A stretch of 64,000 nt of DNA from Chondrosia reniformis (lineage: Eukaryota; Porifera; Demospongiae; Chondrillida; Chondrillidae): assembly GCA_947172415.1 (NCBI GenBank), contig OX359195.1, positions 6,937,001-7,001,000 of the forward strand, given 5' to 3'. The position numbers and the translations under genes were made by a program. Shown piece after piece: positions 1-11,300 of the stretch. How positions within the stretch are numbered: the first letter of the stretch is position 1; every line of letters begins with the position of its first letter. The notes below the pieces were generated by a model. It saw nothing but the letters and a program-made list of their open reading frames with translations. It searched no databases and was not told the origin of the DNA.

Positions 1-183
1 TCTCTCACCATACATTAATTTGGTATTCCAGTATATTAATGTACATTTGGTGCTCTAACTCTGTCAAATGTATTGTTTTAATCATCATCAGCAATACATT
101 GTTACATTTCAAATTGTGTATTTCAGTCTCCAAACAGAAATATCATATGGTAGTATGTATGGAACAAAATCATTGTGGTTTGC

Positions 184-507
184 TCAGAGATTTCGGTCTG
201 GATTGTAGCTGTCAATAATAAACACTATTGCACTCTTCACTAAGATGTGTTGCGACCAAGTAGACCTGCTCAACTGCTGTCTGCCGTTCTGCTTCTTCAC
301 TGTAACTCTGGCTACTCTAAATCCAATGGTAGTCTTGGCGTCTCCTAGGAGACCATCCGAGGAACCAGTACCCAAGTTACTCTCACCAGTAAAGTAGTTC
401 AGTATGGTGGTCTTGCCCGCTCCATCCAACCCCAACATCACCACCTGAGTTGCCAAGTGACTTGTACTGCTTCTTCCTGGCATGTGACACAAGACTCTCA
501 ATCCCAT
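184..507 (-). pseudogene. Degenerate Arf-like small GTPase fragment
   Basis: The reading frame starts MG (Gly2, the usual Arf myristoylation position). It has a clear P-loop GLDGAGKTT and a switch-I-like TTIGFRV, followed by the helix and strand equivalent to the Arf segment ending FVVDS (here IVFIIDS). The strand carrying the WDxGGQ motif is missing: the text goes from VKKQNG straight to RQQLSRSTW. The frame stops at DRNL, before the NKxD and SAK guanine-binding motifs. I see no splice donor after this point and no continuation in the remaining 183 bp. The missing switch II and C-terminal half argue for a pseudogene or a truncated non-GTPase; a very divergent partial gene cannot be excluded. 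It lies head-to-head with the pseudokinase-Arf gene. Confidence 0.55.
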
Positions 508-990
508 TAGTGAATTTGAAGTTCTTTAACCTCAACTTTAGCTGCAAATCTATTCCTTGAATATGATTCTACTTAGCTAAATACTTTTAATCTGTAGCTC
601 TCATTGTTTGAGGGATTGCTTTTATAGCTGCCCACACATTGTGGCAGCTTGTGCATGCCTTGCTAGCTAGCCAATAGGATCAGAGGTGAGACATAATGTA
701 ATTTCCTATTCATCACAGTAACTAATAAACATCACTTACTGTCTTTTTCAGGCTTCTTACTGTATTATATATGCATGATTCAAAAGTCATAAGGCTAGGT
801 ATAGGCTATTGTTGTTTGGGAGAGGTGTGTAGACAATCTTTAGATAGTCAAATGTTGCCTGGCAACGTTCTGCTTGCTACTGTGTTGTGGACACCTTAGC
901 ATTACTCTGCTAATGTGATCACAAGCAGGGCAGACTGTTAAAATGAAACACTTGTGTTTATCTGTCATTGTACTCCCCCAGTAAATCAAG
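508..990. other. Intergenic gap between divergent Arf remnant and fusion gene
   Basis: This 483-bp stretch contains no convincing coding exon. It presumably holds the promoter of the plus-strand gene starting at 991. No TATA box or other named site is convincing. Confidence 0.5.
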
Positions 991-2735
991 ATGGCTGAAG
1001 GAGGAGGTGATCGACCTCTTGTGAAGCCGAGGCCAGCGGGATTGAAGGTTAATGAAGAAATTTATCGTGGACGATTCGGAACGATATACACAGGCGATTT
1101 GGACGGATCCCCGGCGACAGTAGGACGCTTTAGTTTGCCTGACAAAAAGGTTGTTTCTGAAGACTGGAAAGCCTTACAAGATCTGGATCACCCTCACTTA
1201 GTAAAGTTCCTGGGAGCTTTTACTGGGAAAAAAGGCATCGGTGAGCTCTTTATCGTAGAAGGGAAAGTGGGGATCAATCTACGGCAGTTTTTAGATAGGA
1301 ACGGAGCAATATTGAGTAGGCAGAGACGCATCGAAGTTTGTGTCAACATTGTTCGTGGTGTCCACTGGTTGCACAACAGCACGCAAAAACCGGCAATTGT
1401 TCACGGTAATTTGAACGACAAGACGATCTTCGTAGCACCAGATGGAATTGTGAAAGTTGGAGGATTAGCACAGGGGAAATTGAGATTCGAACATTCAGAC
1501 TACACCGCTGACGACCCATTCGTTCCTCCCGAAATATTTAACAATGAAATGGAACAAGAAGAAGAATTTGACGTGTTCAGTGACACTCTGGACGTGTATG
1601 CTTTGGGGATCCTACAGTGGGAGGTGCTAGGCAACAAGCGCCCAAGCCCAATTGAGCACGGCCAAGGAAGAGTGGAGGAATTATTGAAACGAGACCCGAT
1701 TCTCTTTCAAGATCCTCACAAGGATATTATTGTTGCTACCATAGGATACTGCTTGGAGAAGAATCCATTAGATAGAACAACTGCTGAATGCCTTCATTAT
1801 GAAATGTTATGTCTAGTAGAAGGCGATATTGGTGTGAGTATTAATGTACAGTGTAGTAGCTACTATATGTTTTGATTTATAGACTGTTCATGCAAACAAC
1901 ATTCTGTGTCTCAATGACTGGTCTGGATATTGAATCTTATCCTTTTAAATTATATACATATCGTACTCCTCACCCTTGAATAGTCCCCTCCCTTGAATAG
2001 TCCCCTCCCTTGAATAGTCCCTGCCCTTTAATAGTCCCCTCCCTTGAATAGTCCCCGCCCTTTAATGGACCTACTTTAAATTTTATCTCTTATGTTAGTT
2101 TGAAATTCTGATTTCTTTTTCCATTGTGTTTCCTAAGAAAGAATTGTAAATAAATTGACTTTAGGTTGGTTTTGCTTCCTCTGTAGTTGAAAGATGGTGG
2201 TGCCCCTAATGTGAACCGAAAGAAGGCCTGGAGAGCTCTCATGCTAGGTCTGGATAATGCTGGAAAGACAGCTCTCCTGTATCGCTTGAAATTAAATGAA
2301 AAAATAGTAACTATTCCGACTATTGGATTTAATGTGGAGAATGTGACTATAGGCAAGAGGTCATTGGATATTTGGGATGTCGGAGGAGGAGATAAGCTCC
2401 GCCCACTTTGGAGGCATTATTACCAAGCTACGGATGGCCTAATATTTGTAGTTGACAGTACTGACAAAGATAGGTTTCCAGAAGCTAAACAAGTTATTCA
2501 CGCCTTGTTGAAGGAGGTGGATCTGAAGGGAGTCCCAATCATCATCCTTCTAAACAAGCAGGACATTCCTGATGCAGTCTGCCCAAACGATTTTGAGGAG
2601 ATTCTCCAGCTGGGGCTCCTTGAAGACCATCCGTGGGCCCTTTTTGGCACAGACTGTGAAGGAGTAGGACTTCAAGAAGCTTTTCAGAAATTCTGTCAGC
2701 TCATTGCATGTTCAAAGAAAAACATGAAGAAATAA
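991..2735 (+). CDS. Pseudokinase-Arf GTPase fusion protein (2 exons)
   Basis: Exons are 991-1833 and 2187-2735, giving about 463 aa. Exon 1 (281 codons) is a protein-kinase fold. It has a glycine loop at residues 27-35 (GRFGTIYTG), an APE-like PPE (179-181), DVYALG (201-206) and the conserved Arg near 262. The catalytic residues are gone: the VAIK lysine is replaced (TVGRF, 43-47), HRD is HGN (138-140) and DFG is GLA (158-160). Exon 1 runs into a consensus donor GTGAGT at phase 0. Exon 2 follows a pyrimidine-rich CTGTAG acceptor, also phase 0. It encodes an Arf domain with GLDNAGKT (302-309), [16 protein letters not shown] (344-349) and LNKQD. Exon 2 has no usable start: its first in-frame ATG lies inside the P-loop. 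The Arf half therefore needs the upstream exon. The catalytic Gln of WDVGGQ is Gly, so weak GTP hydrolysis is expected. The function is not known. Confidence 0.72.
1970..2064 (+). repeat. Short tandem repeat in fusion-gene intron
   Basis: About five imperfect copies of an 18-19 bp unit containing TTGAATAGTCCC lie inside the single intron of the pseudokinase-Arf gene. Confidence 0.8.
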
Positions 2736-2821
2736 TGTTTGTACTATATATACGGTTTTATACGGAAATGTATTGCAAATGGCACATAGTCGAATAATTC
2801 AGTTCACGAAATTAATCGAAA

Positions 2822-5800
2822 ATGGCGTGGCCTTTCCGTTGGCTTGGAAGACTTGGAAACGAAGAAGACGGACTTAGCGACGAGGGAGAATGGCTTCTTG
2901 AATCTCAGAGAGAAAGTGATTCTAATGGGGAAGGTAATATCTATCATACGAAATCATTCCAAAGCTACAACTTCGTGTTGTCTGTTTTGCTGAAATGATG
3001 TGTTGTGTATGTACAGTACTGTATAGCGAGGAATAGGCTAGTCATATACTGGTAACCTGTATTGGTTATTGATTTAGTCTGTTCGGTCCGTTTGTATCAA
3101 CACTCTCGGGAAGTGCCAAAAATCCTTTAAAATGTGATTTATGTTTGTAGAAGAAGTAAGTGAGACTGAAGGCGGTAGAAAGAGGGATCAGAAGAGATCT
3201 TTCGATCCAACTTTACCTTCTCAGCACCTAGTAAGTTCTCCTCTATAAGGCTCAACTGTGTGTAATTATTAAAATTAATGTTGTTTCTGTTTGTAATGCA
3301 GTATCTTGGAGATTTGGAGCGTGAAGGGGGGCCTAGTGGGTTTCACTTGGATAACGAGAGTACAACCCTGCCATTATTACCCATGTCAGTGGGTGGTACC
3401 ATTATATTCCCAGGAGAGACCCTTCCTATAAACACCATTGATATTACAGTAAGTACCAAATTGGTTGCTATGACAACCACAATGATGGTATGTTGCAAGA
3501 GTATCTGCCTATTCTAATGAGATGATGACACATGAAACTCGTTAATTTCCACATTTTTTGTTTTTGTTGCTAAGAATTGATTGACCTTGACTTGGCCAGT
3601 AGTTTCCTGTAGGAAAATGATGTGTTAGATTGCTTATGAGGCAGTGGTCAACAAACTATGACCCCATCCACTACCCTTCCACTTATCTTTTGAATAATTC
3701 ATTTTTCGATCTCAAAGAGTTAAAAGATCCTTAGGATATAATTGATATAGTTAGGAGGATTCCTTAATTTGTTATCCTCGGTTGCTAGTGTGTCTGCTTA
3801 GTCACAAAATATGATAAGGTATATATAAGGTATATAAGCTTCATCTTATTACCTGTGGGTACTGATTCTCGTTATAGCAAAAGATGCTATTCAGAGATGC
3901 AGTAAGTCGTGGCCAAATGGTTGTGATAGCGTGGGACCTGAGGAACGTTGCATACTGGTCTGACGCCTCCAGACCCAAGCTGGAGGACATCACTACCATT
4001 GGAGTGGCCGCTGAGGTAGTGGGAATGAGCGAGCAGGGTGAACGAGTTCTGGGGTACAGCAGCTTAATTGTTAAACTGGTTGGTCGGCAGAGGTGCCGGA
4101 TTCTGGAGTGCAGCACTCGCATTAACGGGTACCCATGCTGCAAGCTTATTTCATACACCCACCTAAAGAGGATTGAATGTTCCGCTTTCTGTTTAATTTT
4201 TGACATTTGTAATCATTGTTAAGATTGTAGACACTATTATGTCCCTGTCTCTTATTTGCTGTAGTACAATGGAGTGCAAGGCAGTTATTCTTCCAGAAGC
4301 TGATCTTCCTCCACTTCCTCATTTTCATTTGGCCTGTCCCACACCACTTCTTCAAAGTGCAGCTGCAGCTGAAGAATTCCTCTCCTCAGGTTTGGTAAAC
4401 AACAATGATTCACCATCTCCTCCGTCCACCATCTCCTCCGTCCACCATCCCCTCCGTCCACCATCCCCTCTGTCCACAATCCCCTCCGTCCACCACCCCC
4501 TCCGTCCACCATCCCCTCCGTCCACCATCCCCTCCGTCCACCACCCCCTCCGTCCACCATCCCCTCCGTCCACCATCCCCTCCGTCCACCATCCCCTCCG
4601 TCCACCATCTCCTCCGTCCACCATCTCCTCTGTCCATCATCCCTTCCGTCCTCCAGCCAAGTCTTTTACCTATCTAGCTAGAAGCTATTTGCACCTCTGG
4701 AATAGCTTGGAATGTGGGTCTGGTGACCTGAGCACTTCTCCATTTCCTCTGCGGGAGTACAGGTTACACACTGGGCAGCCATGCCTCTTTATAGTTCTTA
4801 TATGGTCAATCAAGCTTACCTTGCATTGTTCTTAATTGCATTTTTCCCATGGAGAAGTGCCCATAGCCACTGAACCCTATCTCAGATCAGCTGACTCTGG
4901 GATATGTTGGTTTGTCTGTACTGTGGATATTCCATTGGACCGTCAAATGTTAAATGATAACACATACAATGAATAACTTCATGATCCTGTACCTATTTAC
5001 TTATTCAATATATATATGTACATATATTATATGTATATTAAGGTTATTCATTTGATTTTACATTTAACGTTTGACGGCCCTATAGAATGTCAGACCTCAT
5101 ATAAAATCGCCATCAAATGAATTTGAACAAAAGATGGATACACGAGACTATATAATACCCAACTGCAATCTGATTAGCTCTGTCAACATCCCTGCAGAGG
5201 CGCTATAACAAAGTGCCAGGAGTCAACCTACCCATATCCTGTGCTATTCTGAAAGTGTAAAATGGTGGCTGGGCAGTAAAGCTATATATGAGGCTGCCAA
5301 ATCTTGTTCATTCTCCATTTCTAAAATAGAATCTGGAATGCAAGTTAGTTCTGAGGTGATGATGAAGAAACTCGGTCACATTAGGCAAAGAGATGCCTAT
5401 GGAAGTACGACCTCAGTACCTCATTGGGTATACCAGAAGTATCAGATAGTAAGCATTTCATGTTTCACACTGAGGGAGCATCAATGTAGTAGCTTTTAGT
5501 CTAATTCTAAACAAACTGTACACTGATAATGTTGCATGTCCAACACCAGCCAGAACATGCCTTCTGACAGTGCCTGGACTTAGTAGTAGTGTAGTAGCTG
5601 AGACAAGAACAAGCTGTTTGTGTGGGAATAATGTATTATGACACCTCCCTAGGCCTGTTCACGAATAATCTAATACGCCATTTTCCTACATGCTATGCCT
5701 ACTCAAATTGAATTAAAAAGCCTATAGTAAACTAAACCTGGAGAGGGCTTTGGATGAAGATACAGGAGTCTTCTCTTTCTTCTTTTGCTCCACTGGGCAG

Positions 5801-7712
5801 GTTCATGTACTAGTGGTAAATCTGGCACATCTTCACATGACACGTTTAAACAGTGCATACTAAAGAAATAATACCTACAGCATAGTACATTTACTAGTCA
5901 ACTTACCTTTGAGATGGCAACTAAACAAGACCCCCGGGGCCAAAACATCCTCTCCCAAAAGAACAGATTGCGTCTCTAGACGCTCAAGAGACTAAAGATG
6001 AACCATCTCAAAGATAAGTTTGGCACAGTTAGAAGAAATCCCTATCATCTAAGGCTGGATAAGTTGACATTAGTGTACACAATTCCGTGTAATCTATGTT
6101 GAGGAATGCTGTATTGCTTTTTAGGCATCCCTGAGAGGAAAGATTCTCAAGGAGCAGCGTACCATGACAATATCACCCAAGATTAGTGGGATGGGGCAAC
6201 AGAGCTCACAATATGTACCCAATGACCCAATCAGTAGGTATCAGAACTGGGGCACTTAATAGGATTAACTCTCCATCTATGTGCACGTACATACGTGTCA
6301 GTGTGAATATTTTACATACCTTTTGGTGTGAATCATATTAGTGGTATGTATGTACAAGGGAATGCAAGGACAGTCAAGTATGGGGCTCTATATATGCATT
6401 TGTATATATACATTATATAACATATTTAGTACATTTCATATTGTTGTGGTATCTATTGAAGTGTTGCTAAGGCCATGAATATGGTTTTCTCCCTTCATCT
6501 GCTGCTGTTTCATGATTTAAAAGGTTGTGGTTTTGTTATCACTCAATTTAATATTTAATGGCTGCAGCATTATCCTATTGGCTGGTGAAGAGGCTACCTG
6601 TTAGTATTGCACAGAAAATTGAGTTGATGTCCATCAACTGCCCAACCAGAAGGTTAATGAGAGGTCTGGAGATCCTTCAGGTACGTAGTTAACTAAAATC
6701 ACATCCACATATAACGAGCAGTGCCAAAACCATTGCATCCTGGAGAACTCAAGTTATCTCAGGCATATTCAAATATTTTAGGATATCCTAGTTCTAGGAC
6801 AGTATGTTTATTTCCAGGATGTGAATAAATGAAAAATTAACGGATCAATGCACAGAATTGTATTGATCTTTACTGGTCTAATGCAACCAGGTAATTTAGG
6901 TACGTTGCTAGGCAACTGGAGTAGGAAAATTCCCCCTTTACCTTACTACTTAGTGTATGATTCATAGTAATAGTAAAGAAGAAGAAGAAAACAGTCAATG
7001 CACATTCATTTAAGTAGTAGTCTTTGTAGTGACTGCTAATACTTGTGGTTTAGTTATCTCACATATTGAAATATAGAGGTCTACCTGTGATTCTCACAGT
7101 AGTGTTGTTTATATAAGCCTGTTTACCAGATAGTTGTAAGTGCTGTTTAATTGTGTACAATTGGGTCAAATTTAAACTGAATTCCAGTCATTTTTAGCTA
7201 TTTTCCAGTTGAAACTACATGTTCTTACGTATTTAGCTCTGACAATGCTCTTTAATAGAATTTTACCAAGTTACACTGTGCCAACTGTGACGTACCAATC
7301 ACAGAAAAGGAAGATGTATTCAGCATGTCCATCGATGGCCCACTAGCATCCTATGTCAATCCACACGGATATGTACACGATACCCTGACTGTCACACAGG
7401 CTAAGAATTTTAAACTACAAGGGATGGCAACAACAGAGAACTCTTGGTTTCCTGGGTAAGAAAAGACTGCATGCTGTTAACAAGGTACAATTCACCTTTT
7501 TTCTACTCAGATATGCTTGGACAATTCTAAACTGCAAATCCTGTTACCATCACCTCGGGTGGCGTTTTGATGCTACAAAGAAACATTTAACTCCCTCCAG
7601 ATTTTATGGCTTGACACGAGCCTCTTTGAGTCTGAAATCTGCCAAAGAGGAGAGGAAGAGGGAGTCATCATCTCTAGCAAACTTGCCTGCATTGAATGAT
7701 GAAGATTTGTAA
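2822..7712 (+). CDS. CRBN: Cereblon (CRL4 substrate receptor), 10 exons
   Basis: Exons are 2822-2933, 3151-3230, 3302-3448, 3878-4128, 4265-4389, 5330-5448, 6125-6233, 6568-6680, 7259-7455 and 7511-7712. All phases agree and give 484 aa (human 442). Cereblon is the DDB1-CUL4 substrate receptor, with a Lon-like N domain and a C-terminal CULT domain. Family landmarks are FDPTLPSQHLYLG (Lon start), VGRQRCRILE, VPHWVYQKY, NDPITLSYW and ASYVNPHGYVHDTLTV. The zinc cysteines are present as C359-A-N-C362 and C426-K-S-C429. The aromatic cage is W415, W421, W435 and F437. The human Val388 position is Ile423 and the human His378 position is Asn413. The start codon lies 87 bp after the upstream stop, so the 5' UTR is very short or overlaps the neighbour. 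Donor 4 (GTACCC) is weak but is the only one that keeps the homologous frame. Confidence 0.93.
4411..4650 (+). repeat. 15-bp minisatellite in CRBN intron 5
   Basis: About 15 copies of a 15-bp unit (CCATCCCCTCCGTCC and variants) start about 20 bp after the exon 5 donor at 4390. Long reading frames through it on both strands are artefacts of the unit length being a multiple of three. Confidence 0.9.
5715..5815 (+). repeat. Dispersed repeat family 1, copy in CRBN intron 6
   Basis: The text matches the reverse complement of 32900-32985 and of part of 59255-59330. The shared words are ACTAAACCT...GAG, GGCTTTGGATGA, ATACA and TTCTC...CCACTGGG. It is an old, shortened copy of a dispersed non-coding element. 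Confidence 0.6.
5900..6020. mobile_element. MITE-like element with ~18-bp terminal inverted repeats
   Basis: The left end AACTTACCTTTGAGATGG is matched by the reverse complement of the right end CCATCTCAAAGATAAGTT with one mismatch, 121 bp overall. The sequence just beyond the right end (TGGCACAGTTAGAAGAAATC) also occurs inverted near 17975-18005 and 26610-26640, so this is a dispersed family. There is no coding content. Confidence 0.55.
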
Positions 7713-8372
7713 TATTTCATGTTTGTTGTTTGCCGTTGTGGCTTTTCTTTTCTTTGGTAAAACTGTTTTGTTATTTTCATTTCATTTTCGTTATAAAATG
7801 TCTTAAACTGTCAGTTAAGCTGATGTTATGTGGCAATTTTCTTATTTTCCGCAATAAATTGCTTGGTAATTGAAACTAATATTGCACATTGTTAGTTTTT
7901 GCATGAACTTGTATATATTTGTGTATGTATGTCAATAAATGGTTTCTGGAGCTGGTTGGTTATGTAGTATATAGAGAGCTAGAAAGATAATACTACCAAG
8001 ATGTACATAATAACATATATACCCACTGTACATGCATTAATTCTCATGCTAGCATATGCATATGCATCCATACAGGGCATATCCTAAGCCACTTCAATTA
8101 ATTAAAATCTTTGACATGAGCTTCAACAACTTAATTTAACTCAGTAAAGTGTAAATACGTATTAATGTCTTTGCACCATGCACCATATTGGTTTAAATTG
8201 TTGTATTTTTAGCAACAATTGCCGTTACGTCATTTTATATATACCTCCCAAGGGGGTTCCCTTGCCTATCCACCCCTCCCCTTTTCGCTCTTTTCTTTAT
8301 AAGGTGTTGCCGGCCCAATTTTCCGCACAGTGAGTTTTTAATAGAGTAGGACTAATAGTCAAATTTAGGTCA
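7713..8372. other. CRBN 3' flank and promoter of the Bfr1-like gene
   Basis: An AATAAA at 7853-7858, about 140 bp after the CRBN stop, is the likely polyadenylation signal; another lies near 7934. The rest up to 8372 is AT-rich apart from a pyrimidine-rich block at about 8240-8300 just before the next start codon. I see no exon here. Confidence 0.55.
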
Positions 8373-11300
8373 ATGCCTCCGAAATACAAGGTTCACGAGC
8401 GAATTGCAAGAACATCTTCTAATGCGTCGTTCGATGGTGGGCCGGACGGCAAAAAGTACGAACGAGTCGTCAAGGAAATAGACCAAGAAATTGGAACGAG
8501 AGAGACTAAGCTCGTATCCTATCAGATCACAGTCCCGTATTATATAGTCTTATTTAAATGTAACAATGTCCCTATGATTCGAACACTTTCAATATGACTA
8601 AGTTCAGTAATTCAAGTACACTTTCAAGTACCGGCCTATTGTGATTGAATGCTCCAGTGAATGGGTACTGTTGTGTTTATAGGTGCGATGTACATTATGA
8701 AACTGGCTAAATAGTAGATCGGACGCTGTTCCTCGATCGCGAGGAACGTCTTTCTATCAAAATTACCAATATTTTTAGCATACGTAATTCCAATAGTAAC
8801 CACAATGTACCTTGGCTTTTTCGTGGTTTAGTAGATATAGCTTATTCACATTCATGATATGTCCTTGACTGATGGCAACTAGAGAGCTCTACAACAGGTT
8901 TCTACGTTGAGTACCGACCCGCGACTTCGTCGGCAAGCTGCCATACTAGAGGGATTGACAAGGGATGAATTAGCGGAGGAGAGAGAGAAAATTAAAGATG
9001 ATATAGTTGCTATAGGAGCAGAGCAGAAGGTTGTTGAGGAGAACATCAAGGAGATGTCTGTTACCATTGGGAAGAAAGTGAGTGTATATATAGTCACCTA
9101 TTGGATCAGCTATTACCGCGTCTAAGGTGTTCAGTGTGAATGCCATCCCTTGATCAACCCAGTCAGTGTATTTGGTTCCATCCTGCTATCTGTTGATATG
9201 ACTAAATACAAGTATCCAAACAATGTATTGACCTTAGGCAGCCAATCAGATTGTGACATTTCAGCCAGTCAGATTCAAGTGTCTGATATACTGAAGCATC
9301 TCTTCACTTTGTGATGTGTAATTAGATTAAGTTTCAGTTTAGTTTGTCCCTTTCATAATGATTTCTGCTTGATCATGCCAGCTTGATCATGCCCGCTTAA
9401 TCTTATTATTGCACACATGTCTTATTGGATGTTTGTTTGTGGTTGGAATGTAAGTAGATTGCTAGTTGAATCTATCTAAGGTTACATTACAGTATGGCAT
9501 CATTTCATGTGTTTGTGTGTGTGCGTTGTGGAATGTAGTTAGTATTATCAAGTTGACCACTTGCAAGCTATTTCTTCAACAAAAGAAGTTTAATATGCAA
9601 GTAGCTAGTAACTATTCCAGAATTAGAGAACTCGCAGACTGTGAAACATTTCTGTCTGTATTCAACTACGAATGTCACTTATGCAGGATGTGGTCCTGTA
9701 TGGCTTCTGTCTAATAGTTGTCATAACTTTTGGAAGGTGCTACCTCTTTCCTCCAGGGGGAGTGTCAGCGTGTCCCTCCTCCTAGGGGGAGTGTCAGCGT
9801 GTCCCTCCTCCTAGGGGGAGTGTCAGCGTGTCCCTCCTCCTAGGGGGAGTGTCAGCGTGTCCCTCCTCCTAGGGGGAGTGTCAGCGTGTCCCTCTTCCTA
9901 GGGGGAGTGTCAGTGTGTCCCTCTTCCTGGGGGGTGTGTCTGCATGTCCCTCTTCCTAGGGGGAGTGTCTGCATGTCCCTCCTCCTAGGGGGTGTGTCTG
10001 CATGTCCCTCCTCCTAGGGGGAGGGGCATATGTCTTTAAAAAGTACATTCATTATGGTTTGCAAACCTTGCAATAACTAATTAACTTTTTAGAAGCCGTA
10101 GATCATATAAGACTTCTATTTCCTTGCCATGGCTAAATGATTCTTGATATAGGATACAGCATTTCCTTTAAATTTGTTCACTGAACCTGACATGCGTACA
10201 TACGTACATGTAGCAAATTCATCTCTAGTTCTCCATTCTCTCTTCCAGATTGATCAGTCCAGCAGGCTGAAGAGAGAGCTCCAATACTTTGAAGAGGAGC
10301 CTTATGTTACTACAATCAAGTGAGTTTGCCTGTTTCCAATAGAAATTATTTCAGTATAAATTATTGTACATCTATTGCACTTTTCATACAATAATGAAAT
10401 CCTTTTAACACCAAACACAGCAAGTGCAGTAGTTAAATTTGTTTGCTAAAATGGACTATAATCAATCTATTAATCTATGTATATACGTACATACGTATCT
10501 GTCTATCCATTGGTCTATTTAGGACTGGTAGGTAGGTAGGTACGTAGGTATAGAGAGTTAGTGTATTCCCATTTCTAGATTAGGAAGAGCTAAACGACAC
10601 ATGTTGTATGTCCTTCTTCAGGAGGTTTCAGGAGCAACTGTCTTCCAGAACGTTTGCTGCTGCAGAGGAACGCAAGATCTTAAAAGAGATTGAACAACTG
10701 AAAAGGTCAAAAGAAGATATGAAGTGAGTAACCATTGTGGTTTTGATTGTATGCATAAATAGCTGATGCAACACACTAGTCCTAACATCCCTGGGAGTCC
10801 TAATAGTCATAATAATGTCAGACCTCTTATGGGATTGTATGACCTCATTGACCACATGCAGTAGATTTACAACTTAATGTAAAGTATTGCAATATAAAGA
10901 ATCTTGTACAGAATCTTGTACATTTTCAGAGGACCTATAGCTCTGTCTTAGACTTAGCTATTAGAGGTACGTATAATGCGGTGGGTGCTTATGTACGTAT
11001 ATCAACAGTATAGTGGAAGCCTCTGACCAGACTTCCCTGACCTTAATGAATGGCCTCTGTGTTCATTACATTATTACACCCATTTTTAGAATACTTTTAT
11101 ACGTAGCTACATATTCACACACTGCACATGCTTACATACAATACAATCAGTTATACTAGCAGGGCAATCCCCTGTCTGTATGTCTGTAATGATATGGTGA
11201 CTACAAGAGGTATGCGTACATACACTTATTATGTCACTCTCCCTGAAATTAGACATTACAAAAAGTTGGAAGAAGAGATCAGTGAAATGAAAACCAACCA

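Noticed and set aside
2187-2735. A stand-alone Arf gene
   Set aside because: The frame begins at the splice acceptor with TTG, not ATG. The first in-frame ATG is inside the P-loop, so the N-terminal strand would be missing.
4285-4677. Several overlapping open frames of VDGGDGGRR or HHPLRPPSP type on both strands
   Set aside because: They are translations of the 15-bp minisatellite in CRBN intron 5. The exon 5 donor at 4390 and the matching phase of exon 6 exclude them from the gene.
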